DNA of 64,000 bases from Gnetum montanum. Its lineage: Eukaryota; Streptophyta; Gnetopsida; Gnetales; Gnetaceae. Below, piece after piece: positions 1 to 10,949 of the stretch. A model generated the notes under the pieces. The model saw nothing but the letters and a program-made list of their open reading frames with translations. It was not told the DNA's origin and did no database searches. The translations under genes were made by a program, and so were the position numbers. Within the stretch, counting starts at the first letter, position 1. Each line of letters opens with the position of its first letter. The DNA is taken from NCBI GenBank assembly GCA_015680685.1, contig MNCI01026525.1, positions 230,181 through 294,180 of the forward strand. The letters are read 5' to 3'.

Positions 1-206
1 AGGTGAGACTATGATTAATGAGGTAGGTTGTAGCACATTCACTAGAAACATTAATCTAAGTACCTTGATAAAGCTTAGCAATAATATTTATTTTATTTAT
101 TGTTGTTAATTTTAATAACATGAATCTAACTTTGATTAATTTATTTTCTCCTCTAAGTTTAACTATTATTTTAAAAAATTAATCAACTCAATCTACTTTA
201 GTAATT
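1..206. other. AT-rich flank, nothing recognised
   Basis: AT-rich sequence left of the first LTR array, rich in poly-T/A runs. I see no coding potential or repeat here. It is the left flank of the insertion target for element E; its last five bases (207-211, ATCAT) are the left target-site duplication. Confidence 0.6.
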
Positions 207-211
207 ATCAT

Positions 212-1017
212 TGATGAGTGGCGAGGTACCCCTACACTCAACCGTACGAATACGAGTGTTACACGCACGATCCAGTCGAACTCCGCAGACTAAGTGCCTA
301 CACATCTTATAGAACACCTAAGGTTAATCAATCGTTGTCCTCCCAAGCTTACTTGTATTTGTCACGGTTGTATGGTTAAGTAAGCCTGAGGCATGTGATT
401 TTTATATCTTTTATGTTTTTATTGCCTATGCTAAGAGAGGAAAGGGTGAAGAGACTAAGTAACTAACTTTAACTAACTAAGCCTTAATTACCCTAGCATC
501 AGTATCCGTTCCCACTTGTCGTTTCACACCCTGAACCAATGCAACACTGCTGGGATTACCAAACACTATTCATTACTAGGATTACCAAGAATAACGCACG
601 TACTCAAAGCAGTCGTACTGAATGCACTTAACTATGAGAGTTGAGGGTTGAGAGTGATTAAGTCCTTAAAAAAGCATTTAAACAATTAACAATAATTAAA
701 GTCCTATTTATCTTAGTCCATATACTGCAAGGTTTATCCAAAAGTTCGTCTTTATTGTCGTACACAATTGTGTGCTTAGGTATAGAATTGCTCGAATAAA
801 GATCCGTTCACTTTGGGACTCCTATTGTTGGCACATGGAAATTATTCTAACTCTATAATGGAAAAATGGCAAGAATTTGGCTAAGGTCTAGATCTAGATA
901 GAGAAACAAGGGAGAGTCGCCTCTTATTTATAGAACTGGCGGTGGATTGTGATATTGTGTACACGATATTGCAGGAAAGACGCAATATCGTGGCCTATGC
1001 AATATCGCGTCCCATCA
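212..1017 (-). repeat. LTR 1 of element E
   Basis: Terminates TGATGAGTGG... on the left and ...CGCGTCCCATCA on the right (plus-strand reading), giving TG...CA ends. A minus-strand TATA box lies at about 924-933. The right ~80 bp (U3 start in minus orientation) contains repeated GATATT/GATATC motifs that define this subfamily. Confidence 0.9.
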
Positions 1018-1259
1018 TACCCCCATGACTGAATAAAAACTCATCCTTGAGTTTCTTACAAAATATTGGGAAGGTACGAGATTATTGGCTTGAATGGAAC
1101 TAATGGTGAATGGGATGATATGTGAACAGATCATCATTACAGAACATGACAAAATTGGTGTTCACGACAACAAGAGTGAACACTTTATACATTTCACATT
1201 AGGCCTTATTTGGCAGTTGAGAGAGAAGAGAGAAGAGAGAACAAGTCTGTTGCTACCAA
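1018..1259 (-). mobile_element. Internal stub 1 of element E (242 bp, PPT plus 3' leader)
   Basis: In minus orientation this begins next to LTR 2 with TTGGTAGCAACAG at the position of a primer-binding site. It does not match the tRNA-Asp type seen in element A. It ends with the polypurine tract AGTCATGGGGGTA abutting LTR 1. An AGAGAAGAGAG purine repeat lies at 1218-1243. A 69-codon ORF crosses the stub into LTR 2, but it is not gag-like and I treat it as chance. Confidence 0.8.
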
Positions 1260-2066
1260 TGATGAGTGGCGAGGTACCCCTACACTCAACGGTACGAATA
1301 TGAGTGTTACATGCATGATCCAGTCGAACTCCGCAAACTAAGTGCCTACATGCCTTATAGAACACCTAAGGTTATTCAATCGTTGTCCTCCCAAGCTTAC
1401 TTGTATTTGTCACGGTTGTATGGTTAAGTAAGCTTGAGGTATGTGATTTTTATATCTTTTATGTTTTTATCGCCTATGCTAAGAGAGGAAAGGGTGAAGA
1501 GACTAAGTAACTAACTTTAACTAACTAAGCCTTAATTACCCTAGCATCAGTATCTGTTCCCACTTGCCATTTCACACCCTGAACCAATGCAACACTGCTG
1601 GGATTACCAAACGCTATTCATTACTAGGATTACCAAGCGTAACACACGTGCTCGAAGCAGTCGTATTGAATGCACTTAACTATGAGAGTTGAAAGTTGAG
1701 AGAGATTAAGTCCTTAAGAAAGCATTTAAACAATTAACAATAATTAAAGTCCTATTTATCTTAGTCCATATACTGCAAGGTTTATCCAAAATTTCTTCTT
1801 TATTATCGTACACAATTGTGTGCTCAGGTATAGAATTGCTCGAATAAAGATCCGTTCACTTTGGGACTCCTACTGTGGGCACATGGAAATTATTCTAACT
1901 CTAGAATGGAAAAATGGCAAGAATTTGGCTAAGGTCTAGATCTAGATGGAGAAACAACGGAGAGCCGCCTCTTATTTATAGAACTAGCAGTGGGTTGTGA
2001 TATTGTGTACACGATATTGCAGGGAAAGACGCAATATCGTGGCCTATACAATATCATGTCCCATCA
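1260..2066 (-). repeat. LTR 2 of element E
   Basis: The central LTR is shared by both repeat units: it serves as one end of each. It has the same termini and length as LTR 1, with scattered single-base differences. Confidence 0.9.
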
Positions 2067-2308
2067 TACCCCCATGACTAAATAAAAACTCATCATTGAG
2101 TTCCTTACAAAATATTGGGAAGGTATGAGATTATTGACTTGAATGGAACTAATGGTGAATGGGATGATATGTGAACAGATCATCATTACAGAACATGACA
2201 AAATTGGTGTTCACGACAACAAGAGTGAACACTTTATACATTTGACATCAGGCCTTATTTGGCAGCTGAGAGAGAAGAGAGAAGAGAGAAGAAATCTGTT
2301 GCTACCAA
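2067..2308 (-). mobile_element. Internal stub 2 of element E (242 bp)
   Basis: Same length and content as stub 1, with a few substitutions. The PPT (minus-strand AGTCATGGGGGTA) abuts LTR 2. The GCTACCAA primer-site end abuts LTR 3. Confidence 0.85.
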
Positions 2309-3115
2309 TGATGAGTAGCGAGGTACCCCTACAATCAACCATACGAATACAAGCATTACACGTGCGATCTGGTCGAACTTCACAGACTAAGTGCCTACAC
2401 GCCTTATGGAACACCTAAGGTTAATCAATCATTGTCCTACCAAGCTTATTTGTATTTGTCACGATTGTATGGTTAAATAAGCTTGAGGCATGTGATTTTT
2501 ATATCTTTTATGTTTTTATTGCCTATGCTAAGAGAGGAAAGGGTGAAGAGACTAAGTAACTAACTTTAACTAACTAAGCCTTAATTACCCTAGCATCAGT
2601 ATCTGTTCCCACTTGTCGTTTCACACCCTGAACCAATGCAACACTACTGGTACTACCAAACACTATTCGTTACTGGGATTACCAAGCGTAACGCACGTGC
2701 TCGAAGTAGTCGTATTGAATGCACTTAACTATGAGAGTTGAGGGTTGAGAGAGATTAAGTCCTTAAGAAAGCATTTAAACAATTAACATTAATTAAATTC
2801 CTATTTAGCTTAGTCCATATACTACAAGGTTTATCCAAAAGTTCATCTTTATTTTCATACACAATTATGTGCTCAGGTACAGAATTGCTCGAATAAAGAT
2901 CCGTTTACTTTGGGACTCCTACTGCGGGCACATGGAAATTATTCTAACTCTGGAATGGAAAAATGGCAAGAGTTTGGCTAAAGTCTAGATCTAGATGGAG
3001 AAACAAGGGAGAGTTGCCTCTTATTTATAGAACTGGTGGAAGGCTGTGATATTGTGTATAGGATATCATAGGGGAAGACGCAATATCGTGGCCTATGCGA
3101 TATCGCATCCCATTA
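2309..3115 (-). repeat. LTR 3 of element E
   Basis: Ends CATCCCATTA instead of CCATCA, a one-base change from the canonical terminus. It is followed by the right TSD copy ATCAT at 3116-3120. Confidence 0.88.
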
Positions 3116-3120
3116 ATCAT

Positions 3121-3380
3121 AATAACAATTACAAATTTAAAATTAACAATCAAAACTTTGGGACAACATATCGTAAACACAACCCCATCATTGGTTATGT
3201 GAAAACTAATGACAATGTGTGCCTAATACTAACTATGAAACTTATAAGTCATGGCCTTATGCCAACCATGGGAATGTTGATATCAACAACAAGTTTGATT
3301 CTACTAGGTAGCACTTATAATTTCGAGTTCCACCACCCCCACCATAATTTTAGATATTTTAACTAACTCAACCATGCATA
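3121..3380. other. Unassigned spacer between elements E and A
   Basis: Moderately AT-rich. A 106-codon open frame overlaps it (3046-3366), but about 70 bases of that frame lie in LTR 3 and I recognise no domain, so I do not call a gene. This is the left part of the target that element A split; the sequence resumes at 15123. Confidence 0.5.
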
Positions 3381-3385
3381 TACTT

Positions 3386-4297
3386 TGATGAGCAGTAATG
3401 TACCCTTATGCCTAACCATATGAATCACAAACGTTCATGTGCAATTTGATCAAACTCCGCAGACTATAATTACTAAGTACACTAGAGCTAAACGGTGTGT
3501 GCGTGTTGTTTGTTCGTTATCTTCCCAATCCCACTTGTGGGATGCAATTGTATAGTTAAGTGTGACTAAGGCATATGATTTTTATTGTTTTGTGTTTTTA
3601 TGGAATTACTCACCTAGAACAAGAATAAAAATAAGAGTGATTAAAAATAAAAGTGATTAATTGCTAAGGAAACTAAAGTCTAATCTAGCCTAACACAAGT
3701 AACCATTCTCACTTCCCAAACACATCTTGAACTTCGTGCAAACACTGCTGGGCTATCAAATACTAATCATTTTTGAGTTATCAAGTGTCAAACATATGCT
3801 TGAAGGGGTCATGCTTGTGTAATTTAATAATTTTCTTAATTAATCAAAATGAATTGTTGTGCTAATAACATGAATGTAAAGTGCATAAAATAAAATAAAA
3901 TAAAATATAAATGCTTAAGAAAAAAAATCTCAAGTGTTGTAGACAAATATCAAAGATCTTGTCTTTATTGCCAACACAATGGTATACTTAGGTAGATCAA
4001 TGCTTGAATAAAGATCTGTTCACACTTAGACCTCCTACTATAAGCACTTGGAAAATATTCTAAATTTCAAATAGAGAGACTACAAGAGTTTCGCTACTTG
4101 ACTCCTAAAAACATGCTCCTAATTGTGCGCCTAGGCACTGTATTTATAGACTTGAGAGTAACTCGAGAATAATCACTCTAATAATTAGAATAACCACTCT
4201 AATAATAATTGCTCTAATAATTAGAGGAACCGCTCTAATAATAATTTCTCTAATAATTAGAGTAACCACTCTAATAATTAGAGTAACTACTTTATCA
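3386..4297 (-). repeat. 3' LTR of element A
   Basis: 912 bp, TGATGAGCAG... to ...TTTATCA on the plus strand. A minus-strand TATA (TATAAATA) lies at 4141-4150. Tandem copies of a TAATAATTAGAGTAACC-type unit fill about 4170-4290, the U3 end. Confidence 0.9.
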
Positions 4298-4320
4298 TAT
4301 CCCCACAACTAAATGAAAAC
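4298..4320 (-). other. Polypurine tract of element A
   Basis: Minus strand ATTTAGTTGTGGGGATA immediately precedes the LTR start TGATAAAG. This is the position and composition expected of the plus-strand primer. Confidence 0.75.
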
Positions 4321-6335
4321 TCATCCTAGAGTACAAAAGAAGAGGAACAAGTTATTTACAAAATATATTAGGGGTGGTGTGGACTTATTTGACTAACATG
4401 TAGAGTGACACAGAGAAAACAGACAAATATAGAAGTTCCTAAGCATACAGTATTAAAATTATGTATAAAATTTATGTTCATGACAATTAGGAAAGAACAC
4501 CAATGGATCCAAAGGACATCCAACCCCTCTTGGCAATAGAAAAATGAGGGAGAGGTAGAAGAGATTTAGCAGTCATGAACAATCTCCCACAAGTGATATG
4601 GTTGCATCCTCCTTAGTGATGATAGTCCTGCTTCTAGTTCACACTTCTCACTACAATCACAACAAAACCAAGGATTAGTATATATAGTACATAAATAATG
4701 GCTGAATACCTTGTCTCGTTGGTGATTTTATCTAGCCAAGTTTTGATTGTGATAGATTGATTTCTTGATATCGTTAGTGGAAAGACTGATGAATGGGTTA
4801 AATAAGAGAAGCGATCCATACAATTTAGAAAAAGCTTGACACAAGGAGTAGTGGAAAGAGGATATTCACAACAATAAAAAGGAATTCACTAAAAATAGTT
4901 GTGAAGGTGCATACAATTTGGATGACATGGATGGGGTAAATAAAAAAAATTTGATTGTAACAATGTCTAAGGATAAAGAACTTAACTTAACCAAACCAAA
5001 AGATATGCAAGTGGGTCCTTCCCAAAGCAAGCATAGGCCTTTTATGCCCTTGTATAGCATCAAACCAAGGAGTCCATGGGCTCCATGGATGATTAATAAT
5101 TATGGAAAGTTAAGTGTAAAAACTTAAAAGTAATTGACTGAGAAACCGAACACATCAAACCAGAACACTGAATCAAAACATGAAATCAACAATGAGGTGA
5201 GATATGGAAAGCATAGATGGATGACATAGAAAGTGGAATGGAGTTTCTAATTATGGTTACATATGGCCTCTTGTGAAGTTTGTGATTAATTGACTTGGTA
5301 GGATCCTTCCTAAGTCCAGATCAAAATCAACCACTTTCAATGACTTCGCATCAACATTCTAAGGCAAGTCCATCCCCTGAAATACAAGAATGTTCTTACT
5401 AAACAACCACTATTCCAAATGGGAGAGAAGATAGGAAGTGAGAAAGGGCCTTAGTTAGAGGAGACAAGACAAGTCTCATAACCAATGCTTGTAGCCCTTT
5501 TATTTGGTCTAAGGGATGTGCTTTGAATTCCATGTTTTTTTTTCTTTTTTTGAATAGGAAGCACACCATGCAAAGATCCATGCATTTTTCACATTTATTT
5601 TGTCTAAGGGGTGTGCTTTGAATTCTCATCTTTTCTCCATTTTTTTGGATGATGAGGACCACACCATGCAAGGACTCATTTGACTTCCTATTGTGAAATG
5701 ACGTGGAATGGTGAAAAGCTTACGAGAATACTCCTGCACATAGGAAAATAGAAAAGCACAAAGAACACTACATCCCTTTGAAGCCATACCTTTTCCAAAA
5801 CTTTGATTCCTTCCCAATTTGGAAAACTACACAAGTCACCAATTTATTAAAGTTGCATTAATGAAAAGGAGACTGCATGCTTCCAAAAAAAGAAAAACCA
5901 TAGAGTAGGTGAATGGGTAGATGATGTGGACTCACTGCCTATGACATGAAAAGAAACCATGTCCTAGTTATTAGTAATGATCATCAAAGTCAAAAACTAG
6001 ACATCAACAATCAAATTACAAATGAAACATACCAAAATTGAGTAAGGCATTACCATTGTACTTGCCACCTTACTAGCAGAAAAAGTAAAAAAACACACAA
6101 AACATAAGCAAATATAACCATAAAAGAAAGTAAAAGAGTAGACAATAGATATTGAATTGTATTAATGATGGTGTAAAAAAAAAACTAAGAAAAGACCAAT
6201 AACCTTAAAAATAGAAATAAGTAAAACAAAAAAAAATGTAAAACAAAGAAGATGAAAACAAAAAGTTGTAAAACCAAAAATTTGTTAAAAAAATTAAAAA
6301 CAGAGGAGCCACATAAAGTGTTAGTATGGATGGAA
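4321..6335 (-). other. 3' noncoding region of element A
   Basis: About 2 kb between the end of pol and the 3' LTR. It is homologous to the matching regions of B (about 21360-23430), C (31420-33518) and D (41464-43435); a shared landmark is the TAAGGGATGTGCTTTGAAT block (here about 5511-5529, repeated at about 5605). No ORF of interest is present. The position where B carries its extra ORF is empty here (about 4560-4640). Confidence 0.75.
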
Positions 6336-6354
6336 ATCTCCCCCATGACTAAGT
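6336..6354 (-). other. Second (internal) PPT-like motif of element A
   Basis: Minus strand CTTAGTCATGGGGGAGATTT lies just after the pol stop. It nearly duplicates the terminal PPT and is conserved in place in B, C and D. Confidence 0.6.
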
Positions 6355-6368
6355 TGGAAGGGAAACAT

Positions 6369-7600
6369 CTAGAAAATTGAGCATAACTGTCCATGTAACG
6401 AGGTGTTTGTTGCATTGGTTGGCTTGGGCTCATGGAAAAGTTTTACATGTTGGATGTTGACTAGTTGTTTCTTATTTGGGATATTAGGTTTGTAGATGAT
6501 GATGGCCCCAACTGAAAAAGTTTCATCTATGATGTAAGGTTCTTTCCACAATGTTTGGAATTTGGTTTGTTGGGGTACATGTGTAGGATTATAATAAAGA
6601 ACATTGTTTCTTGGTTGAAACTTTACTTTTCTTATTCTAAGATCATGATGTTTCTTATTGAATACTTTATATATCTCATTGGGTGACAAGGCCATTAACT
6701 GATTTTTGTCTAGCAAGTTGAGACTCATTAATTGTTCTTTTTGTGCTAGGCTTAGATCTAGGTCAAGGTCAGAGGTTGTGAAGAGTGTACGAAGCTTAGA
6801 TTGGATGGACAAAGTTTGTAGTTTCTTGTACATAAGCTCATAGGGATAATAACCTATGGAAAGCTTCCATGTGGAACAATAGGCCCAAAGGGCATCATTT
6901 AATTTAGTGCTCTAGTTCCTTCGGTATTTGCTAATGGTACATGTTAAGATTTTTGTAATCTCCCAATTAGTGACTTCAACTTGACCATTGGCTTAGTGGT
7001 GATATGGTGTTGTGAGTTTATGTTCAACCCCCAAGCGCTGCATCAATTTTTGGAAATTGGCACCTGTAAAATGAGTTTCATTATTAGAAATTAACGCATG
7101 AGGTACACCAAACTTATTTATGATGTTTTTTTGTACAAACCAAGTAGCAATGATGGATGTATAGTTAGTGATGGATGCTGCTTCTACCTAGTTGGTGTAA
7201 TAGTCAACTGCAACTATGATATATGTCTTTCCATTTTATAGAGGTGCAATGGGACCCATAAAGCCAATGCCCCAAATGTTGAATGGTTCAAGAGGTTGTA
7301 TCCATTGTTGTAGTCCTTCCATTCGAGCTATCATTTCACCATCTCGTTGGCAATAATCACAAGCACGAACGAATTAACGTGCCTCCCTGAAGATTGTTGG
7401 CCAATAATGTTCTACCATGAGGATTTTTATGGTCATGCACCTCCTAGCATAATGGCCCCCACAAGGACCTTCATGAGCATCCTAGAGAATGTGCAGTTGT
7501 TCTGTATCAAGGATACACCAACATACTAGGCCATTAGGACAAACCTTGTAAAGGTTTTCATTAATCTCCATGAAATACTTGACCTAGTGAAGAAACTGTT
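6369..7600 (-). pseudogene. Integrase of element A (dead)
   Basis: Read on the minus strand with stops bridged, the zinc-binding HHCC module is visible (HEGPCGGHYA, then FVRACDYCQR) at about 7480-7340. The catalytic core follows: WGIGFMGP near 7280-7257, ISNNETHF near 7095-7070, GQVEVTNWEI near 6990. The family has D at the first two positions (WGIDFMGP, ISDGG); here these read G and N, while the E is kept. The last 154 residues (6833-6369) are open and include the basic C-terminal segment ending in LHGQLCSIF. Integrase would insert the cDNA; with two of three catalytic acids gone and several stops it is inactive. Confidence 0.88.
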
Positions 7601-7619
7601 GCTTCTTTTTAGTGTCCAA

Positions 7620-8100
7620 CTATTGTAGTAATTCTTGCTTGAGCAGATAGGTGAGGATGGTGTCATACCAACTTGATTCAATAGGCATTTTTGTATTAAT
7701 AGCACCTACAAGGAGAGATTCATTAGGAAATTGATCAGATAAAGGGCTCTCTTTCTCCTTGTCATTCCATCTTAGTTGCGATAAGTGATCCATGACCACA
7801 TTCTTCACACCTTTATGATCTACCATTGTGAGATCAAATTTCTACAAAATCACAAGCCACCATATTACATGGGGGCTCACTATTGGTTTGTTCATTAGAA
7901 ATCTGATGGCACTATGATCTATGTTCACAAATACTTTGTAGCCAAGCACATAATGCCTAAACTTCTCTAAAGTGGACACCACTACCATGAACTCCTTTTT
8001 TGTAGTGATGTAGTTTAGTTGTGCACTTGCAATGCTCCAACTTTCATAGTGAATGTAATATCGACATTTTTGATCATCCATCTATGTAAGCACTACCCCC
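7620..8100 (-). pseudogene. RNase H domain of element A pol
   Basis: Two open pieces in adjacent frames. Residues YYIHYESWSIASAQLNY through FRHYVLGYKVFVNIDHSAI (8081-7842) give the RNase H core with the DHSA motif. KNVVMDHLSQL (7826-7620) matches the Athila 'ENVVADHLSRL' segment that links RNase H to integrase. A frameshift separates them near 7830. Homologous to the open frame at 24830-25180 of element B. Confidence 0.88.
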
Positions 8101-8314
8101 AAAGCATAATTTGATGCATCAATCATCACATGATATGGTCTAGACCAATCTAGTGCTTGAAGAATGGGAGTTTCAACAAGCTTTTACTCCAATTATTGAA
8201 ATGCTGATTCACATGTAGGGGTCCAGAAAAATGATGCATCCTTCTTTTTCAATTCTACCAATAGCTTGATGATTTTGGAAAAATTCTCGATGAAGCACCA
8301 GTAGTAGCCAATAT
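8101..8314 (-). pseudogene. RT-RNase H connection of element A, downstream half
   Basis: Minus-strand coding remnant continuing from RT (9886-10505) across the inserted solo LTR J. Aligns with 25190-25420 of element B, which shows the uninterrupted order. The last five bases before the insertion (8310-8314, AATAT) are one TSD copy; the other is AGTAT at 9886-9890. Confidence 0.75.
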
Positions 8315-9885
8315 TGAAACACCATAGAAATTTTGAATCGGCCTCAGGCAAAGATTTGTGATTCAGGCAGAAGTTTGCAACAGCAATTCAGAAGACGGAA
8401 CAAAGCAAAGAGGTGCGCAGCATCAAGTCTCCGAGTTTCTCATGGATTCTAAACTTACTTTGTTTTCTCTCTTTACGCTACATTACGCAACATAGCATGG
8501 TGTCGTTTAGCGTAACTCTGTTTAGCGTAGCCTAATATCATAAAGCAACTTACTTCGGTATTTTTGACGAAGTTTAAAGTTCGAAACTTGTCGCATATTT
8601 GGCTAAGTCTTTTGCTCAGGGCCGAGTTTACACTCCGTTACGTAGAGCAGTGTAACGAGCTTCAAAGAAGACAAAGTCAGAATACAAGTAAGAGCTGCAA
8701 ATTGATTTCTTTTCTTTGCAGATTCGTCGCTTTACGCTTATTACGCTACGTAGTGTGGACAAGCGTAATTCATTGTAAAGTTGACCATCTTTATGCTCTA
8801 TTACGCTTTGCGGTGTAAATAAGTGTAAAACAGCTAGCATCAACTACTCCCATGCTCTATTTCGCTCTACCACGCGACACAGTGTAAACAAGTGTAATAC
8901 AGCGTAAATCCGGCTAAAGCAGTTACGTATCTGCTATCCACACGCACAATACGCTGATGAGCATATTGTGCGTAATCGTGAAGCAACTTTGGTAAGAGTG
9001 TTGACAGCGTACGTTGCCCCTACTCCCGAAAATGTGACCCGACATGGCCAGTTTCAACATAAAGTTTACCAGGTCAATGGTGCTTTGAAAGTTCGGGACA
9101 CATGTTATCAAGGCCATCCTTTCTCCACATGTTGTCGAACTTATAAATACTCCAGTTGACGAGGAAACAAAAGAAAGGGGTTGGGCATCTTTAACTTTTG
9201 GCAGCATCACCTTTTAGCAGAGACAGAAGACATTTTGCTTGAGCATTGGTAGCAGGAGCGATCAGTTCTTTGGCGAAAACATAGCTCTCTCCATTAGCGA
9301 TCATTGGCAGTTTTGAGCAGAGACTACCTAAGGCAAAAAGAGCAGATTAGAGATCGAAAGATCATCTAGTGCGGTTTGCGAGTTTTATCAATCAGAAACA
9401 GTTGATCGATAGACGTCAGAGCTTAACCTTCCTTGCATCCCATCTCTGGCCTACGAGGCAGATCGAACTCCATTCTATACTCCTGGTTGAACAGTTTTCT
9501 TGTTATTTTTTGTATGCTTCGCACAAGATAAGCGGAGCTTTTCCATTGAAAATTTGTATGCAATATACCCAGTTTCCAGGTCAAAGTACAGATCTTGGAA
9601 TTGTGCATTTTCCTTAAATTCGATCCTTCTTGTCATGTTGACGTTGTTGTTATCTACATTGTTTTCTTCTCCTTTGGTGATTCACCAAATCAGATTGCTC
9701 CACGGAATATCTACAATATTCGTCGATTTACTGATTGAGTAAGTCCCTGTCTGATCGACAAGACCGTTCAGGGCACTGTAAATTCGTTTTCTCCAGCACG
9801 GCCCTCACACGGATCCATGGTTAAGACTATGTACATGGATTTTTTGTTTGGTATTTTCCAGCTACCGAAATTTTCCGTCATTACA
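8315..9885 (+). mobile_element. Solo LTR J inserted in element A's RT
   Basis: 1571 bp with termini TGAAACACC...GTCATTACA, flanked by AATAT/AGTAT (one mismatch), and noticeably more GC-rich than its surroundings. A promoter-like TTATAAATAC at 9141-9150 sets plus orientation. The U3 part (about 8476-8920) is crowded with diverged TTACGCT / AGTGTAA motifs. The LTR ends resemble those of L and I (TGAAACACC...TTACA), so it is probably a related Ty3/gypsy family (inference). ORFs within it show no known domain. Confidence 0.85.
9141..9150 (+). promoter_or_regulatory. TATA box of solo LTR J
   Basis: TTATAAATAC, followed by a GC-balanced leader typical of an R/U5 region. The only convincing TATA in this LTR. 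Confidence 0.55.
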
Positions 9886-10700
9886 AGTATGACCAAGGAA
9901 TGATCAAACTTCTCTAACTATTTCAAGTTGGCAGGTTATTCCTTGGATGATCCTTATTTTTTTATGGTCCACCTTGATTCCTACTTTTGAAATGTGATGC
10001 CCCAAGACTGTGTCTTCCTAGACCATAAGATGGCTCTTTTTCCAATTGAGCCGAAGGTTTTTTTCGACACATCTTTTTGGCACTTGCTCAAGTCAGTTTA
10101 GGGCTTGCTCAAACGTAGCTCCATAGGTAGAAAAATCATCCATAAAAAATTCTACACCACTACCAATTTGTTGTTGGAAAATGCTAATAAATAGTTGTCA
10201 AAACATGGCTAGGGTGTTTCATAGACCAATGGCATTTTCTGATAAGCAAAAGTCCCTCATGGACTTGTGAAACTTATCTTTGCCTAGTTCTCTGGTGCAA
10301 TTCAGATTTGGTTATAGCCACTATAATCATCCAAAAAGCTATAATAGCTATGCCTTGAAATGGTCTCCAGCACTTGGTCAACAAAAGGCAATGGAAAATG
10401 ATCCTTGAAAGCTGCCATGTTGAGTAGCTGAAAATCAATCCACACCCATCATTTACCTCCTTTCTTTGGTACAATCATGAGTAGACTAACCCACTTACTA
10501 TCTGTGACAAGGTAGATGAATCTTTCCTTGAGGAGTTGTTCAATCTCCTCTTTGACAGTTTGCTTTAACTTGGGATTCAAATGTCATTGTAGCTATCACT
10601 TCAGTTTGACAATAGGGTTAGTATATATTAGGTGCTAGCATATTCTTGGATCTATCCCAGTGAGCTCGAAATACGACCATGCGAAGGTTGCTGACCATTT
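9886..10700 (-). pseudogene. Reverse transcriptase of element A
   Basis: Minus-strand RT with stops. WVSPLMIVPKKGGK (about 10505-10455), NMAAFKDHFPLPFVDQVLE (about 10435-10370), SFLDDYSGYNQI, and the catalytic motif FMDD at 10146-10135 in the context FMDDFSTYGATF. All are characteristic of the Athila clade. The catalytic aspartates survive, but in-frame stops (for example after GYNQI) break the protein. Upstream toward 10950 the sequence is too decayed to place the RT start. Confidence 0.9.
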
Positions 10701-10949
10701 TTCCATAACTTTTATCAATTTTCTCTTCTATTCTAGAGAAAGCTTGACATTAATGATAGCTAGCTTTTAATTTCTTAAAAATATGTACCTCATTCAAATC
10801 AATAGTGTCTTTAATTCAAGAGGCTCTTGTTTAAAACTATCAAGAATTTCCAGCTCACCCCAATTGATATCATCATTCACTCCTTCATAGAGCTAGTGGC
10901 GAACTTGCTCAAGTTCATCCATACCTGTAATGTATTCATACATTAGGCC

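Larger units (their letters stand above)
212..3115 (-). mobile_element. Element E: tandem LTR-stub-LTR-stub-LTR array, Athila-like
   Basis: Three LTRs of about 807 bp (212-1017, 1260-2066, 2309-3115) alternate with two internal stubs of 242 bp each. The whole array is flanked by a perfect 5-bp TSD, ATCAT (207-211 and 3116-3120), so it occupies a single insertion site. Orientation is minus: each stub carries a polypurine tract abutting the LTR on its left, and the LTR TATA box reads on the minus strand. The stub corresponds to the PPT-proximal end of the internal region of longer relatives such as element D, fused straight to the 5' LTR. All gag and pol sequence is missing. The three repeats are very similar to each other, so amplification by LTR-LTR recombination is the likely origin (inference). 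The TSD shows the array is not a random juxtaposition of fragments. Confidence 0.9.

Noticed and set aside
1094-1303. 69-codon ORF repeated as a 91-codon ORF at 2143-2418
   Set aside because: The repetition is due to the tandem LTR/stub structure. The frame runs from stub into LTR and has no domain.
3046-3366. 106-codon plus-strand ORF
   Set aside because: About 70 bases lie inside LTR 3 of element E and the rest shows no known domain or codon signal. Treated as chance.
10274-10474. 66-codon minus ORF inside the RT of A
   Set aside because: Wrong frame. The RT motifs (DHFPLPFVDQ, SFLDDYSGYNQI) are read in another minus-strand frame of the same sequence.
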